Source: Ga0077527 sp964433345
Lineage (GTDB): Bacteria > Pseudomonadota > Gammaproteobacteria > Burkholderiales > SG8-41
Direction of reading: 5' to 3'
NCBI GenBank assembly: GCA_964433345.1
Contig: CAYSQJ010000002.1
Span: forward strand, 1-64,000
Length of the DNA: 64,000 nucleotides
Part shown: positions 43,602-51,596 of the stretch, piece after piece
Layout of the letters: each line of letters starts with the position of its first letter
How positions within the stretch are numbered: position 1 is the stretch's first letter
The notes under the pieces: model-generated
The model's database searches: none
Seen by the model: only the letters and a program-made list of their open reading frames with translations
What the model was told of the DNA's origin: nothing
Translations under genes and position numbers: made by a program

Positions 43602-45089
43602 TCAGCCTTGTGTGGCAGCCTTGCCCGCCGAAGCCCCGGCGAGCTTGCCGAACACGGCTCCCGAGACCAGGCCGGTACCGCTGGCATAGTTGAAATAGAA
43701 CAGCCCGCCGACCATCTCGCCGGCGCAGTAAAGGCCGGGAATCGGCAGCTGGTTGGAATCGACCACCTGACCGCTTTCCTTGTCGATGCGCAGACCGCCG
43801 AAGGTGAAGGTGATGCCACAGGTCGTCGCATAGGCGTCGTAGGGCGGGGTGTCCAGCGGCTGCGCCCAGTTCGACTTCGGCGGATTGATGCCGACGGTGC
43901 CCTTGCCGTCCTTGATCACGTGGTTGAAGGGCACGTCCTTCATCACCGCGGCGTTGTACTCGCGCACGGTGTTCAGGAAGCCTTGGGGATTGACGCCCTC
44001 GAGCTTGGTCGCCAGTTCCTCCAGCGTGTTGGCGCTGACCTTGGTGACGAACTTGATGCGGTATTCCGAGCGCAGCAGCTTGGTGACCTTGGAATCGAAC
44101 ACCTGCCAGGCGAATTGCCCCGGCTGCTTCAGCACCTCGCCGCCGTACTTGGCGTAAGTGAAGGAGTGGAAGTCGTAGCCTTCATCGACGAAGCGTTTGC
44201 CCTCGGCATTGATCAGCAGGCCGAAGATGTAGCTGTGTTTCTGGAACTGGTCGCCGACGTTGACGTCGCCGAACTCCGGCGCGTAGCGGTCCCAGCCGGT
44301 GGCGTGGCAGCCCGACCAGTTGCCGTAGGGCGCGGCACCGATGTCCAGTGCCATTTTCAGGCCGTCGCCGACGTTGAAGCGGGTGCCGCGCACCTTTGCC
44401 AGTTCCCAGCCCGGTCCGAGGTAACGCGCGCGCATTTCGGGGTTGGCCTCGAAGCCGCCACAGGCGAGCACCACTGCCTTGGCCTTCATTTCGAAGGATT
44501 TGCCCTTCTGCCGCACCTGCACGCCACCGACCGTGGCGCCGTCGTAAATCAGCTTGATCGCGCGGGTCTCGAAAAACACCGGGATGCCGGCAGCCTTCAC
44601 CGCCTTGTTCAGGTATTCGACCAGGCCGGCGCCGCCGCCGTGGGCCTCGATCGGCATGTTGCCGAAAAACCTGCGCTTGCCGTCGACCACTGCGGACTGG
44701 CGGCCCCAGTTGGGCACGAACTTCACGCCCTTCGAACGCAGCCAGACCATGGTCGGCAGGCTTTCGTTGACCAGGTATTCCGACAGGTCGGGATCGGTGC
44801 GATAGGCAGTGAGCTGGTAGATCTTGTCGAGGAATTCCTCGCGGGTGTTGGTGCCGAAATCGGTCTCGGCGATTTCCTGCTCGGTGATATCGGTGATCTT
44901 CAGTAGGTCTTCCACGGTTTCGTAGGCGAAGCGCATCACACCGCCGGCAAAGCGGCTGTTGCCGCCACCCTCCTCTTCCGGTGCGGCTTCGAGTATGGCG
45001 ACCCTGGCGCCCTGGTCGTGCGCGGACAGCGCTGCGCACATCGCGGCATTGCCCTTGCCGACGACGATGACGTCGAATTTCTGTTGCAT
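43602..45089 (-). CDS. FAD-dependent tricarballylate dehydrogenase-like (TcuA family)
   Basis: The 495-residue flavoprotein has the dinucleotide motif VVGKGNAAMCAAL (9-21), EEGGGNSRFAGG, and the C-terminal PGLYCAGEMVGGLFYFNYASGTGL typical of fumarate-reductase/TcuA flavoproteins (key: AGEMVGG). TcuA oxidises tricarballylate to cis-aconitate. Related enzymes reduce or oxidise other carboxylates. It is the first gene of the operon reading toward 39308. The divergent LysR gene is its likely regulator. Confidence 0.85.
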   Translation of the reverse strand: MQQKFDVIVVGKGNAAMCAALSAHDQGARVAILEAAPEEEGGGNSRFAGGVMRFAYETVEDLLKITDITEQEIAETDFGTNTREEFLDKIYQLTAYRTDPDLSEYLVNESLPTMVWLRSKGVKFVPNWGRQSAVVDGKRRFFGNMPIEAHGGGAGLVEYLNKAVKAAGIPVFFETRAIKLIYDGATVGGVQVRQKGKSFEMKAKAVVLACGGFEANPEMRARYLGPGWELAKVRGTRFNVGDGLKMALDIGAAPYGNWSGCHATGWDRYAPEFGDVNVGDQFQKHSYIFGLLINAEGKRFVDEGYDFHSFTYAKYGGEVLKQPGQFAWQVFDSKVTKLLRSEYRIKFVTKVSANTLEELATKLEGVNPQGFLNTVREYNAAVMKDVPFNHVIKDGKGTVGINPPKSNWAQPLDTPPYDAYATTCGITFTFGGLRIDKESGQVVDSNQLPIPGLYCAGEMVGGLFYFNYASGTGLVSGAVFGKLAGASAGKAATQG

Positions 45090-45163
45090 GTTGTGGACCT
45101 TTCGGGATTGCGTTCAGCGGGGAAGCCCCATTATCCCGGCTGGTCACTCTTGAGTAAAATGAG

Positions 45164-45177
45164 ATTGTTGCAACAAT
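45164..45177. promoter_or_regulatory. Palindromic LysR operator candidate
   Basis: ATTGTTGCAACAAT is a perfect 14-bp palindrome in the 233-bp divergent region, 75 bp from the TcuA-like start and 146 bp from the lysR start. It overlaps a second small palindrome (ACAATTGT). LysR-type regulators usually bind dyads in exactly this position. Confidence 0.6.
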
Positions 45178-45247
45178 TGTTCGTCGTTATGCATTAATTA
45201 ATCTGTTTATTACCAGACCATGACTGGACCCTGAGCCCTTGCCAACT

Positions 45248-45277
45248 CCCTGTCCCCACATGCTTGTGGGGAGAGGG
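45248..45277. repeat. Palindromic intergenic repeat, copy B
   Basis: CCCTGTCCCCACA and TGTGGGGAGAGGG pair around TGCT with one mismatch, resembling copies A and C. It is in the lysR leader, about 46 bp before the ATG. Confidence 0.6.
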
Positions 45278-45322
45278 TTGGGGTGAGGGAGAGCCAAGCA
45301 AGTTTATTTAGCCCTCTTCAAG

Positions 45323-46243
45323 ATGAACCTCGACATCCCCGGCCTCCAGGCCTTCGCCCGCATTGCGGAACTCGGCAGCTTCCACCAGGCCGCCGAAGCC
45401 CTGCACCTGTCGCAGTCCGCGCTGTCGCGGCGCATCAGCAAGCTCGAGCAGGGCCTCGGCGTACGCCTGCTCGATCGCACTACGCGCAAGGTGCGCCTCA
45501 CCGCCGTCGGCCGCGATTTCCTGCCCCAGGCGCGGCGCCTGATCGAGGAACTGGAACAGTCGCTGACCGGCCTGCGCGACATGGCTGCACGCGGTGCCGG
45601 CCAGGTCACGGTCGCCTGCGTGCCGACCGCAGCGCTGCAGGTGCTGCCGCCGGTGATCCGCGACTACAGCGCGAAACATCCCGACAACCGCATCCGTATC
45701 CTCGATGTGCATGCCAACGAAGTGTTGCAGGCAGTGCAGGGTGGCGAGGCTGAGTTCGGCCTGACGCTGTCCGGCGCCGATGCACCGGAGATCGAGGCCG
45801 AACCGCTGTTCGACGATCCCTTCGTGCTCGCCTGCCGCGCCGACCATGCGCTGGCGAAAAAGAGGACCGTGAAGTGGGCCGAACTTGCGCAGCACCGCGT
45901 GATTACCGTCGGCCGCCTTTCCGGCAACCGCGCGCTGCTCGACTTCGGCCTGCCCTCGGGTCTGCCGCAGCAGCGCTGGACCTACGAGGTGCAGCACTCC
46001 TTCTGGACCGGACTCGGCATGGTCGAAGCCGGCATTGGCGTCATCGCGGTGCCGATGCTGGCGCTGGCCGGGCGCAGGGATTCAAAACTGGTCAGCCGGC
46101 CGCTGGTGGAGCCGAAGCTGACGCGCACGCTGGCGGTGATCCGGCGCCGCGGCGTCACGCTGTCACCGGCGGCGCAGGAGTTTCTGGCGATGCTGAAAAA
46201 ACGCTGGGCCCGGAACAGGCGTGAGGCGCGCGCACGAGCCTGA
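45323..46243 (+). CDS. LysR-type transcriptional regulator
   Basis: The 306-residue protein has an N-terminal winged helix (LQAFARIAELGSFHQAAEAL, SQSALSRRISKLEQGLGVRLLDR) and a C-terminal co-inducer domain. It is transcribed away from the TcuA/PrpD operon and probably controls it in response to a carboxylate. The ATG at 45323 gives MNLDIPGLQAF. Confidence 0.9.
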   Translation: MNLDIPGLQAFARIAELGSFHQAAEALHLSQSALSRRISKLEQGLGVRLLDRTTRKVRLTAVGRDFLPQARRLIEELEQSLTGLRDMAARGAGQVTVACVPTAALQVLPPVIRDYSAKHPDNRIRILDVHANEVLQAVQGGEAEFGLTLSGADAPEIEAEPLFDDPFVLACRADHALAKKRTVKWAELAQHRVITVGRLSGNRALLDFGLPSGLPQQRWTYEVQHSFWTGLGMVEAGIGVIAVPMLALAGRRDSKLVSRPLVEPKLTRTLAVIRRRGVTLSPAAQEFLAMLKKRWARNRREARARA

Positions 46244-46297
46244 TCGTGTCGAAGCTGCCCGGCGAGAAGTACGCCTGGTTTCGCTGTCAGCAGGCAG

Positions 46298-47539
46298 TCA
46301 GCGGGAAGGTCCCAGTTGCCGGGTTGGCAGGTCACTCTGTTCAAGAGTCCGGGAGCCCCCGGGCTTCGGAACCCAGTCGGGCGGATTCCAGAATACGTGC
46401 GGGGTGATTTCCTCGACGCGGTTGAGTCCGAGTTGCGCCATGACCCGGTCCATCTCGGTCTGAAACACCTCCAGCGCGCGATAGGCGCCGGCTTCTCCCG
46501 CGGCAGCTGCGCCATAAAGCGTGGGCCGGCCGGACATGACCAGGTCCGCCCCCATGGCCATTGCCTTCACGATGTCGGCGCCGCGCCGTGCGCCGCTGTC
46601 GATGATGATCTTCAAACGATCGCCGACAGCCCTGCGCACCTCCGGCACCAGCTGCAGCGGTGCCGGCGCGCTGTCGAGGTAGCGGCCGCCATGGTTCGAG
46701 AGAACTACGCCGTCCATGCCGTTGTCAGCCGCAAGCACGACGTCCTCCCAGCTCTGCAATCCCTTGACCAGCATGTGCCCCGGCCAGATGTCGCGGATGC
46801 GTTTGATGTCGTCCCAGCACTGGGTGTCCGGCTTGGTGAGCTCGTGATCGGTGGGCTTGTCCGTGAGCCTGCCTGAAAGCTCCGCCGGGTAGTTCGCCTT
46901 GCGGAAAGGGCCGCGCTTCAGGTACTGCGGAGCCAGCACGCGCAGGCACCAGCCGGGATTGGAGAGCACTCCCGCAACGAGCTTCGGCGTGTAGCGCAGC
47001 GGCATGCTGTAACCGTTCTTGCGGTCGTGCTCGCGGTTGGCGCCGACCGAGCCATCGACGGTGACGAGCAGGGTGTCGAAGCCGGCCGCCTTGATCCGCT
47101 CGACGAAGGCCATCCGCAGCCCCTTGTCCACCCACATGTAGAGCTGGAACCAGAGGTTGCCGCCGGCGGCCTCGGCGATCTCTTCCATGGGGGTCAGCGA
47201 ATTGGTGGCCACGGTGCAGGGTATGCCCATCCGGGCCGCCGCCCTGGCGAGAGCCACTTCGCCGCCATCGCACATCAGGCCTGCCGACGCGGTCGGCGAG
47301 ATGGCGAAGGGCATCGCGATTTTCCTGCCGAAGATCCCGGTCGCGGTCGAGCGCTTCGACACATCCCGCAGGACCCGGTTTTTGAGGTTGAGCGACCGGT
47401 AGACCTCGCGGTTGTTGCGCAGTGCCATCCCGTCCTCCGCTGCGCCATCGATGTACTCGAATATCGGGCGGGGCAGCCGCTTCCTGGCAATTTGCCGGAG
47501 ATCCTCGATGTTGCAGAGGCGCAGTTCGTCGTCTGTCAT
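46298..47539 (-). CDS. FMN-dependent alpha-hydroxyacid dehydrogenase (LldD/MdlB family)
   Basis: The 413-residue enzyme belongs to the L-lactate dehydrogenase/glycolate oxidase family. Seen are AARMGIPCTVATNSLT, SNHGGRYLD with the catalytic base His, IIIDSGARRGADIVKA with the substrate Arg, and GADLVMSGRPTLYG (FMN phosphate). It oxidises an L-2-hydroxyacid to the oxoacid. Substrate could be lactate or mandelate, or a hydroxyacid made by the PrpD genes. Confidence 0.85.
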   Translation of the reverse strand: MTDDELRLCNIEDLRQIARKRLPRPIFEYIDGAAEDGMALRNNREVYRSLNLKNRVLRDVSKRSTATGIFGRKIAMPFAISPTASAGLMCDGGEVALARAAARMGIPCTVATNSLTPMEEIAEAAGGNLWFQLYMWVDKGLRMAFVERIKAAGFDTLLVTVDGSVGANREHDRKNGYSMPLRYTPKLVAGVLSNPGWCLRVLAPQYLKRGPFRKANYPAELSGRLTDKPTDHELTKPDTQCWDDIKRIRDIWPGHMLVKGLQSWEDVVLAADNGMDGVVLSNHGGRYLDSAPAPLQLVPEVRRAVGDRLKIIIDSGARRGADIVKAMAMGADLVMSGRPTLYGAAAAGEAGAYRALEVFQTEMDRVMAQLGLNRVEEITPHVFWNPPDWVPKPGGSRTLEQSDLPTRQLGPSR

Positions 47540-47637
47540 GGCGGATCCGGATTTGTTCGGCCTGTTTCAGTCGCCCGGTGGCTGGGCGGCGGCTGTGATG
47601 CTGATGTACACCAGCGCTTGCAGAGTAAGCCGGAAGG

Positions 47638-49023
47638 TCAGGCTGCCACCCGTTTCGGCCCGCCCAGTCCTGCCGCCAGTGCCGCAATCTCGCGTACGTC
47701 CCGTGCGTTTTCGAAATCCTGGATTGCCGCATAAAGCCGCGCGACATTGTCGGATGACAGGGCTCGCGCGGCGCAGTTGTCGAACTTGTCCTTGAGGCGA
47801 TCCGCCGGCAGCGGCTTGTCGACGCTGCGGCCCAGCGCCTGGTCGATCTTGGCGCTGAGCACACGGCCGTCGGTCAGGGTGACTTTCACTTCGGCGCCGA
47901 AGTGGCTGTCGGCGGGGAACTGTTCGGTGGTGTAGGGCGCAACGTGGATCTTCGGCAGGATCGCGCGCGTGGCGGGGTCCTGCCAGTTGGTACCTTCGAA
48001 GTGTTCCAGCTTGACCGTGCGGTCCTTCAGCGCGCGGGCCAGCGTGTACTGCACGCTGAACTTGGCGTCGAGGTCGGACTGCGGGTCGGGGCGGTTGGTG
48101 TGTTCCAGCCGCCGCGCGTGGGTCCAGGAATCGATGCGCGCGACCTGTTCGGGCTTCAGCTTGTGCTTTTGCACCAGCTCCAGCATGCAGTCGATCGCCG
48201 GGTGGGTGCTGCCGCAGCAGGGATAGGACTTGATCGCGATGGCGGGACGGGTGATGTCCAGCGGATTGGCCCAGGCCGGGAAGGCCTTGCTCGCGTCGTA
48301 ATTGCCGGCGCCGTTGAAAACCTCGAAGTAACCCTGCTTGTGCTCGAAAGCCGTGGCGCCGGCGGTGAAGCCGTCGCGTGCGAGCAAGGCGGCGAAGAGG
48401 CCGCTGCGCGCGCAGTGGCCGACATGCAGCGGCTTGGTCATGGTGCCGAAGTTGGATTTGACCCCGGCGGCGAGCGAGGCGGCGATCGACAGCGCGGTCG
48501 CGGTTTGTTCCACCGACAGCTTCAGCAAATGGGCGCAGGCTGCGGCGCCGCCGAAAACGCCGATGGTCGTCGTCGGATGCCAGCCTTTGGTGTACTGGTG
48601 GAAGTTGACCACCATCGACAGCTTGCATTCGGTTTCGAAGCCGGCGACGTAAGCGGCGATGAAATCCCTGCCGGTCGCGCCGGTTTCGTCGGCCAGCGCA
48701 AACAGCGCCGGCAGGATCGGCACCGAGGGATGGCCGCCGAGGGTGTTGTTGCAGTCGTCGAAATCGAGCGCGTGCGAGGCGGTGCCGTTGACCAGCGCGG
48801 CGTCGAGCGCACCGATGCGCCGCGCATGTCCGAAGACCAGCGAGGGACCGCTGGCGGAGCCGGAGACACCGAGCACGATGCGCGTCGCGGGTTCCTGCGC
48901 ACCGGCGAGGGTTACGCCTACGGTGTCGAGGATGCCGACCTTTGCCCAGTGCACGGCCTCGGGTGGCAGGACGTCGTATTGTAACTCATTGATTTTATTG
49001 GATAATTCAAGGGAAAAACTCAT
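47638..49023 (-). CDS. MmgE/PrpD family protein, copy 4
   Basis: The 461-residue product has LPPEAVHWAKVGILDTVGVTLAG, NGTASHALDFDDCNNTLGGHPSVPILPA (short: LDFDDCN and GHPSVP) and VGHCARSGLFAALLA. It lies on the same strand as the FMN enzyme (98 bp upstream of it) and may be cotranscribed. It is clearly different from copies 1-3 around the core motif (DFDDC rather than ELDD). Confidence 0.85.
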   Translation of the reverse strand: MSFSLELSNKINELQYDVLPPEAVHWAKVGILDTVGVTLAGAQEPATRIVLGVSGSASGPSLVFGHARRIGALDAALVNGTASHALDFDDCNNTLGGHPSVPILPALFALADETGATGRDFIAAYVAGFETECKLSMVVNFHQYTKGWHPTTTIGVFGGAAACAHLLKLSVEQTATALSIAASLAAGVKSNFGTMTKPLHVGHCARSGLFAALLARDGFTAGATAFEHKQGYFEVFNGAGNYDASKAFPAWANPLDITRPAIAIKSYPCCGSTHPAIDCMLELVQKHKLKPEQVARIDSWTHARRLEHTNRPDPQSDLDAKFSVQYTLARALKDRTVKLEHFEGTNWQDPATRAILPKIHVAPYTTEQFPADSHFGAEVKVTLTDGRVLSAKIDQALGRSVDKPLPADRLKDKFDNCAARALSSDNVARLYAAIQDFENARDVREIAALAAGLGGPKRVAA

Positions 49024-49100
49024 GGCGCTGCTCCTCGGTGAGGGCGGCAGCCCACGCTGCGCCGCAAATGGGGGGTTTGGGTGCTTGCCCCTCTCCCCGG

Positions 49101-49126
49101 CCCTCTCCCCGCCAGCGGGTAGAGGG
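49101..49126. repeat. Palindromic intergenic repeat, copy C
   Basis: CCCTCTCCCCGC and GCGGGTAGAGGG pair around CA with one mismatch. It is preceded by another half-unit CCCCTCTCCCCGG. It is in the gap between MmgE/PrpD copy 4 and the tRNA-Sec gene. Confidence 0.65.
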
Positions 49127-49169
49127 AGGGTGTTATTGCGATGCGCTCATGGCCTGCGCCGGCGAATTC

Positions 49170-49264
49170 TGGCGGAAGAGAGTGGGAGTCGAACCCACAC
49201 AGGACCGCTCGCGGCCCCTACCGGGTTTGAAGTCCGGCCGCCCCACCGGGAGCGATTCCCTTCC
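49170..49264 (-). tRNA. selC: tRNA-Sec (anticodon TCA)
   Basis: The minus-strand RNA is 95 nt and begins GGAAGGGA, which pairs with TCTCTTCC over 8 bp. An 8-bp acceptor stem, a long variable arm and anticodon TCA (49228-49230, in CTTCAAA) are hallmarks of tRNA-Sec rather than a nonsense suppressor. The T arm GTGGGTTCGACTCCCAC and a genomically encoded GCCA end are intact. It lies between MmgE/PrpD copy 4 and the divergent Bug gene, about 3.2 kb from selB. Confidence 0.95.
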
Positions 49265-49389
49265 GTTGTACCTTGCTGCCTGTGCTCATTGTAATTCGCC
49301 GCGGCCCCGACGCGAAACCGCGGTCCAGACTGTGATGGCGGCGTGCCGGTATACTTTCCCCGCATCCAAAACATACCAAGGAGGAAATC

Positions 49390-50376
49390 ATGAAGATCAT
49401 TCAAGGACTGGCCGCAGGGCTGGCCGCAGCCCTGCTGTGGGCGCCGTCGGGTTTTGCAGCCGGCTTTCCGGAGCGCCCGGTGGAGATGGTGGTGGCCGGC
49501 AGTGCCGGCGGCGGGCTCGATCTGACCGGACGGGCGCTGGAAACGGCGTTGCGCGAGGCCAAGCTGTTCCCGCAGAACTTCGTGATCAAGAACGTCGGCG
49601 GCGCCGGCGGCAATGTCGCGCGGACCCAGGTCAACCAGAAGAAGGGCGACAGCCACATGCTGTATGTGGAGTCGAACCGCATTTACGTCAACCGCATCGT
49701 CGGCACCACGCAGCTCACGCACAAGGACGTGACCCCGATCGGCCGCCTGATCACCGAATACGTGGCCTGGGTGGTGCGCGCCGATTCGCCGTACAAGTCG
49801 CCGAAGGACGTCTTCGACGCGCTGAAGAAGAATCCGGAGGCGGTGACTTTCGGCGTTGGCACGGTGCCCAGCAACGACCAGATGAACATCCTGCGTCCGG
49901 TGATGGCCTCGGGCATAGATCCGAAAAAGATCAAGGTCGTGTCCTTCAAGAGCGGCGGCGACCTGATGATCCAGCTGTTGGGCGGGCACATTCCGGTGAT
50001 CTCCACCGGTCTGTCGGAAGCCATCGAGCAGGTCAAGGCCGGCAAGGTGCGGGTCATCGCAGTGTCGTCGCCGAATCCGCTGCCCGGCGATCTGGCGAAA
50101 GTGCCGACCTGGCGCTCGATGGGCATCGACGTGGCGATTCTGCACTGGCGCGGCGTGTTTGCGCCTCCGGGCATACCGAAAGAGGTGGTGGCGTACTGGG
50201 ACAAGGCCCTGGGCCAGATGGTCAAGACCGATGCCTGGAAACAGCAGCTCGAGAAGCACGGCTGGTTTGATGCCTATGCCGATTCGGCGACCTTCAGGAA
50301 GGACCTCGATGCCGAGGAGAAGATCTACACCGAGATCCTCACCGACCTGGGCATGGCCAAGGGCCTCAAGAAGTAG
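49390..50376 (+). CDS. Bug-family tripartite tricarboxylate transporter binding protein
   Basis: The 328-residue protein has a signal peptide (about 1-23, ending GFAA) and the Bug start FPERPVEMVVAGSAGGGLD. Bug proteins bind carboxylates in the periplasm for TctAB-type uptake and are greatly expanded in Burkholderiales. No tctA or tctB lies next to it. An AGGAGG site precedes the ATG by 7 nt. It may supply substrate for the PrpD/TcuA genes. Confidence 0.9.
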   Translation: MKIIQGLAAGLAAALLWAPSGFAAGFPERPVEMVVAGSAGGGLDLTGRALETALREAKLFPQNFVIKNVGGAGGNVARTQVNQKKGDSHMLYVESNRIYVNRIVGTTQLTHKDVTPIGRLITEYVAWVVRADSPYKSPKDVFDALKKNPEAVTFGVGTVPSNDQMNILRPVMASGIDPKKIKVVSFKSGGDLMIQLLGGHIPVISTGLSEAIEQVKAGKVRVIAVSSPNPLPGDLAKVPTWRSMGIDVAILHWRGVFAPPGIPKEVVAYWDKALGQMVKTDAWKQQLEKHGWFDAYADSATFRKDLDAEEKIYTEILTDLGMAKGLKK

Positions 50377-50400
50377 CGGCAGCCTGCTTTAACGCTTCCG

Positions 50401-50430
50401 AAAAAACCGCCGGACCTCCGGCGGTTTTTT
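50401..50430. terminator. Bidirectional terminator
   Basis: CCGCCGGA and TCCGGCGG pair around CC, flanked by six A and six T residues. It serves the Bug gene (plus) and the YaeQ gene (minus). Confidence 0.92.
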
Positions 50431-50978
50431 CATGTCTTGCGCGAGGCGCGCAGCGCGAGCGGCGCAATCTCGACAGTGTGTTCACCGTCGGTGAGCCAGG
50501 CGGTGCCGTCCTGCACCGTGCATTGCAGCTGCATCGAGCGCTGCGCCAGTTCCGCCATGGCTTGAGTGGCGTCCGCCGGCAGTTCGATGACCGTCAGGTT
50601 GTCCGGACGGGCCAGCCCGCCCTTGTTGTCCTGCCACCAGCGTTCCGCGGCGCGTCCATAGGCATAGAGCAGGACCTGGTCTGCGCGGCCACAGGCCTTG
50701 CGCAACGATTTCTCGTCGGGGAGGCCGACGTCGATCCAGAGTTTTATCGCGCCGGTGAGGTCCTTCTCCCACAGCGCCGGTTCGTCCTCGCTGCTGAGAC
50801 CCTTGCCGAAGGCGAGGGCGTCGCCGGCATTCAGTGCGAAGGCGAGCAGCCGTACCATCAGGCGTTCGTCGGTTTCCGAGGGGTGGCGCGCGAGCACCAG
50901 CGCATGTGTCGCGTAATGGCCGCGATCCATGTCGCTGATGGTGAGATCGGCCTTGAATATGGTTGCGTTGAGCGCCAT
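50430..50978 (-). CDS. YaeQ family protein
   Basis: The 182-residue product begins MALNATIFKADLTISDMDRG and has ETDERLMVRLLAFAL, LWIDVGLPDEKSLRKAC and VLLYAYG, diagnostic for YaeQ. The fold is nuclease-like (PD-(D/E)XK) but its biological role is unclear. It diverges from the DUF1415 gene, 42 bp away. Confidence 0.88.
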   Translation of the reverse strand: MALNATIFKADLTISDMDRGHYATHALVLARHPSETDERLMVRLLAFALNAGDALAFGKGLSSEDEPALWEKDLTGAIKLWIDVGLPDEKSLRKACGRADQVLLYAYGRAAERWWQDNKGGLARPDNLTVIELPADATQAMAELAQRSMQLQCTVQDGTAWLTDGEHTVEIAPLALRASRKT

Positions 50979-51020
50979 GAACTGGTTACCGTACCGTCAA
51001 GGGAAAAAAGACAAGACGAA

Positions 51021-51593
51021 ATGAGCGAGATGAAACTGTCCGATGAGGCCGTGATTGCCGCCACGCAGGACTGGCTGGTGAAGGCCGTGATCGGCCTCAA
51101 CCTGTGTCCGTTCGCGCGCGCAGTATACGCCGGCGGGCGCATCCGCTACGCGGTGAGCCGGGCGACGGCGCCGCAGGCACTGCTCGAAGTGCTGGCGCAG
51201 GAACTGCAGCGGCTGGTCGCGACGGACGAAGCGGAAACCGAAACGACGCTGCTGATCCATCCCGACGTGCTGGGTGATTTCGGCGATTACGTCGAGTTTC
51301 TCGAGATTGCCGATGAGCTGGTCGCCGAGTTCGGTTACGAAGGCGTGCTGCAGGTGGCGAGCTTTCATCCGCAGTACCAGTTTGAGGGGACGGCGGCTGA
51401 TGACATCGGCAATTTCACCAACCGTTCGCCCTACCCGACGCTGCACCTGCTGCGGGAGTCGAGCGTCGGTCGCGCGGTGGCCGTGCATCCCGACACCGTG
51501 CGCATCTACCGCGACAACATCGAAACCCTGCGCCGCATCGGGCGCGAGGGCTGGGACCGGCTCGATATCGGCCGGCCCGCGCCGGAAAAATAA
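51021..51593 (+). CDS. DUF1415 family protein
   Basis: The 190-residue protein from ATG 51021 has WLVKAVIGLNLCPFARAV, HPQYQFEG, NRSPYPTLHLLRE and AVAVHPDT, matching the DUF1415 family found mainly in proteobacteria. The function is unknown. The conserved Cys in LCPFA could be functional. It ends 3 bp from the convergent flavoprotein gene. Confidence 0.85.
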   Translation: MSEMKLSDEAVIAATQDWLVKAVIGLNLCPFARAVYAGGRIRYAVSRATAPQALLEVLAQELQRLVATDEAETETTLLIHPDVLGDFGDYVEFLEIADELVAEFGYEGVLQVASFHPQYQFEGTAADDIGNFTNRSPYPTLHLLRESSVGRAVAVHPDTVRIYRDNIETLRRIGREGWDRLDIGRPAPEK

Positions 51594-51596
51594 CCC

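Noticed and set aside
49170..49264. The TCA-anticodon tRNA as a UGA suppressor or tRNA-Ser.
   Set aside because: The 8-bp acceptor stem, 95-nt length and proximity to selA and selB fit tRNA-Sec. tRNA-Ser has a 7-bp acceptor stem.
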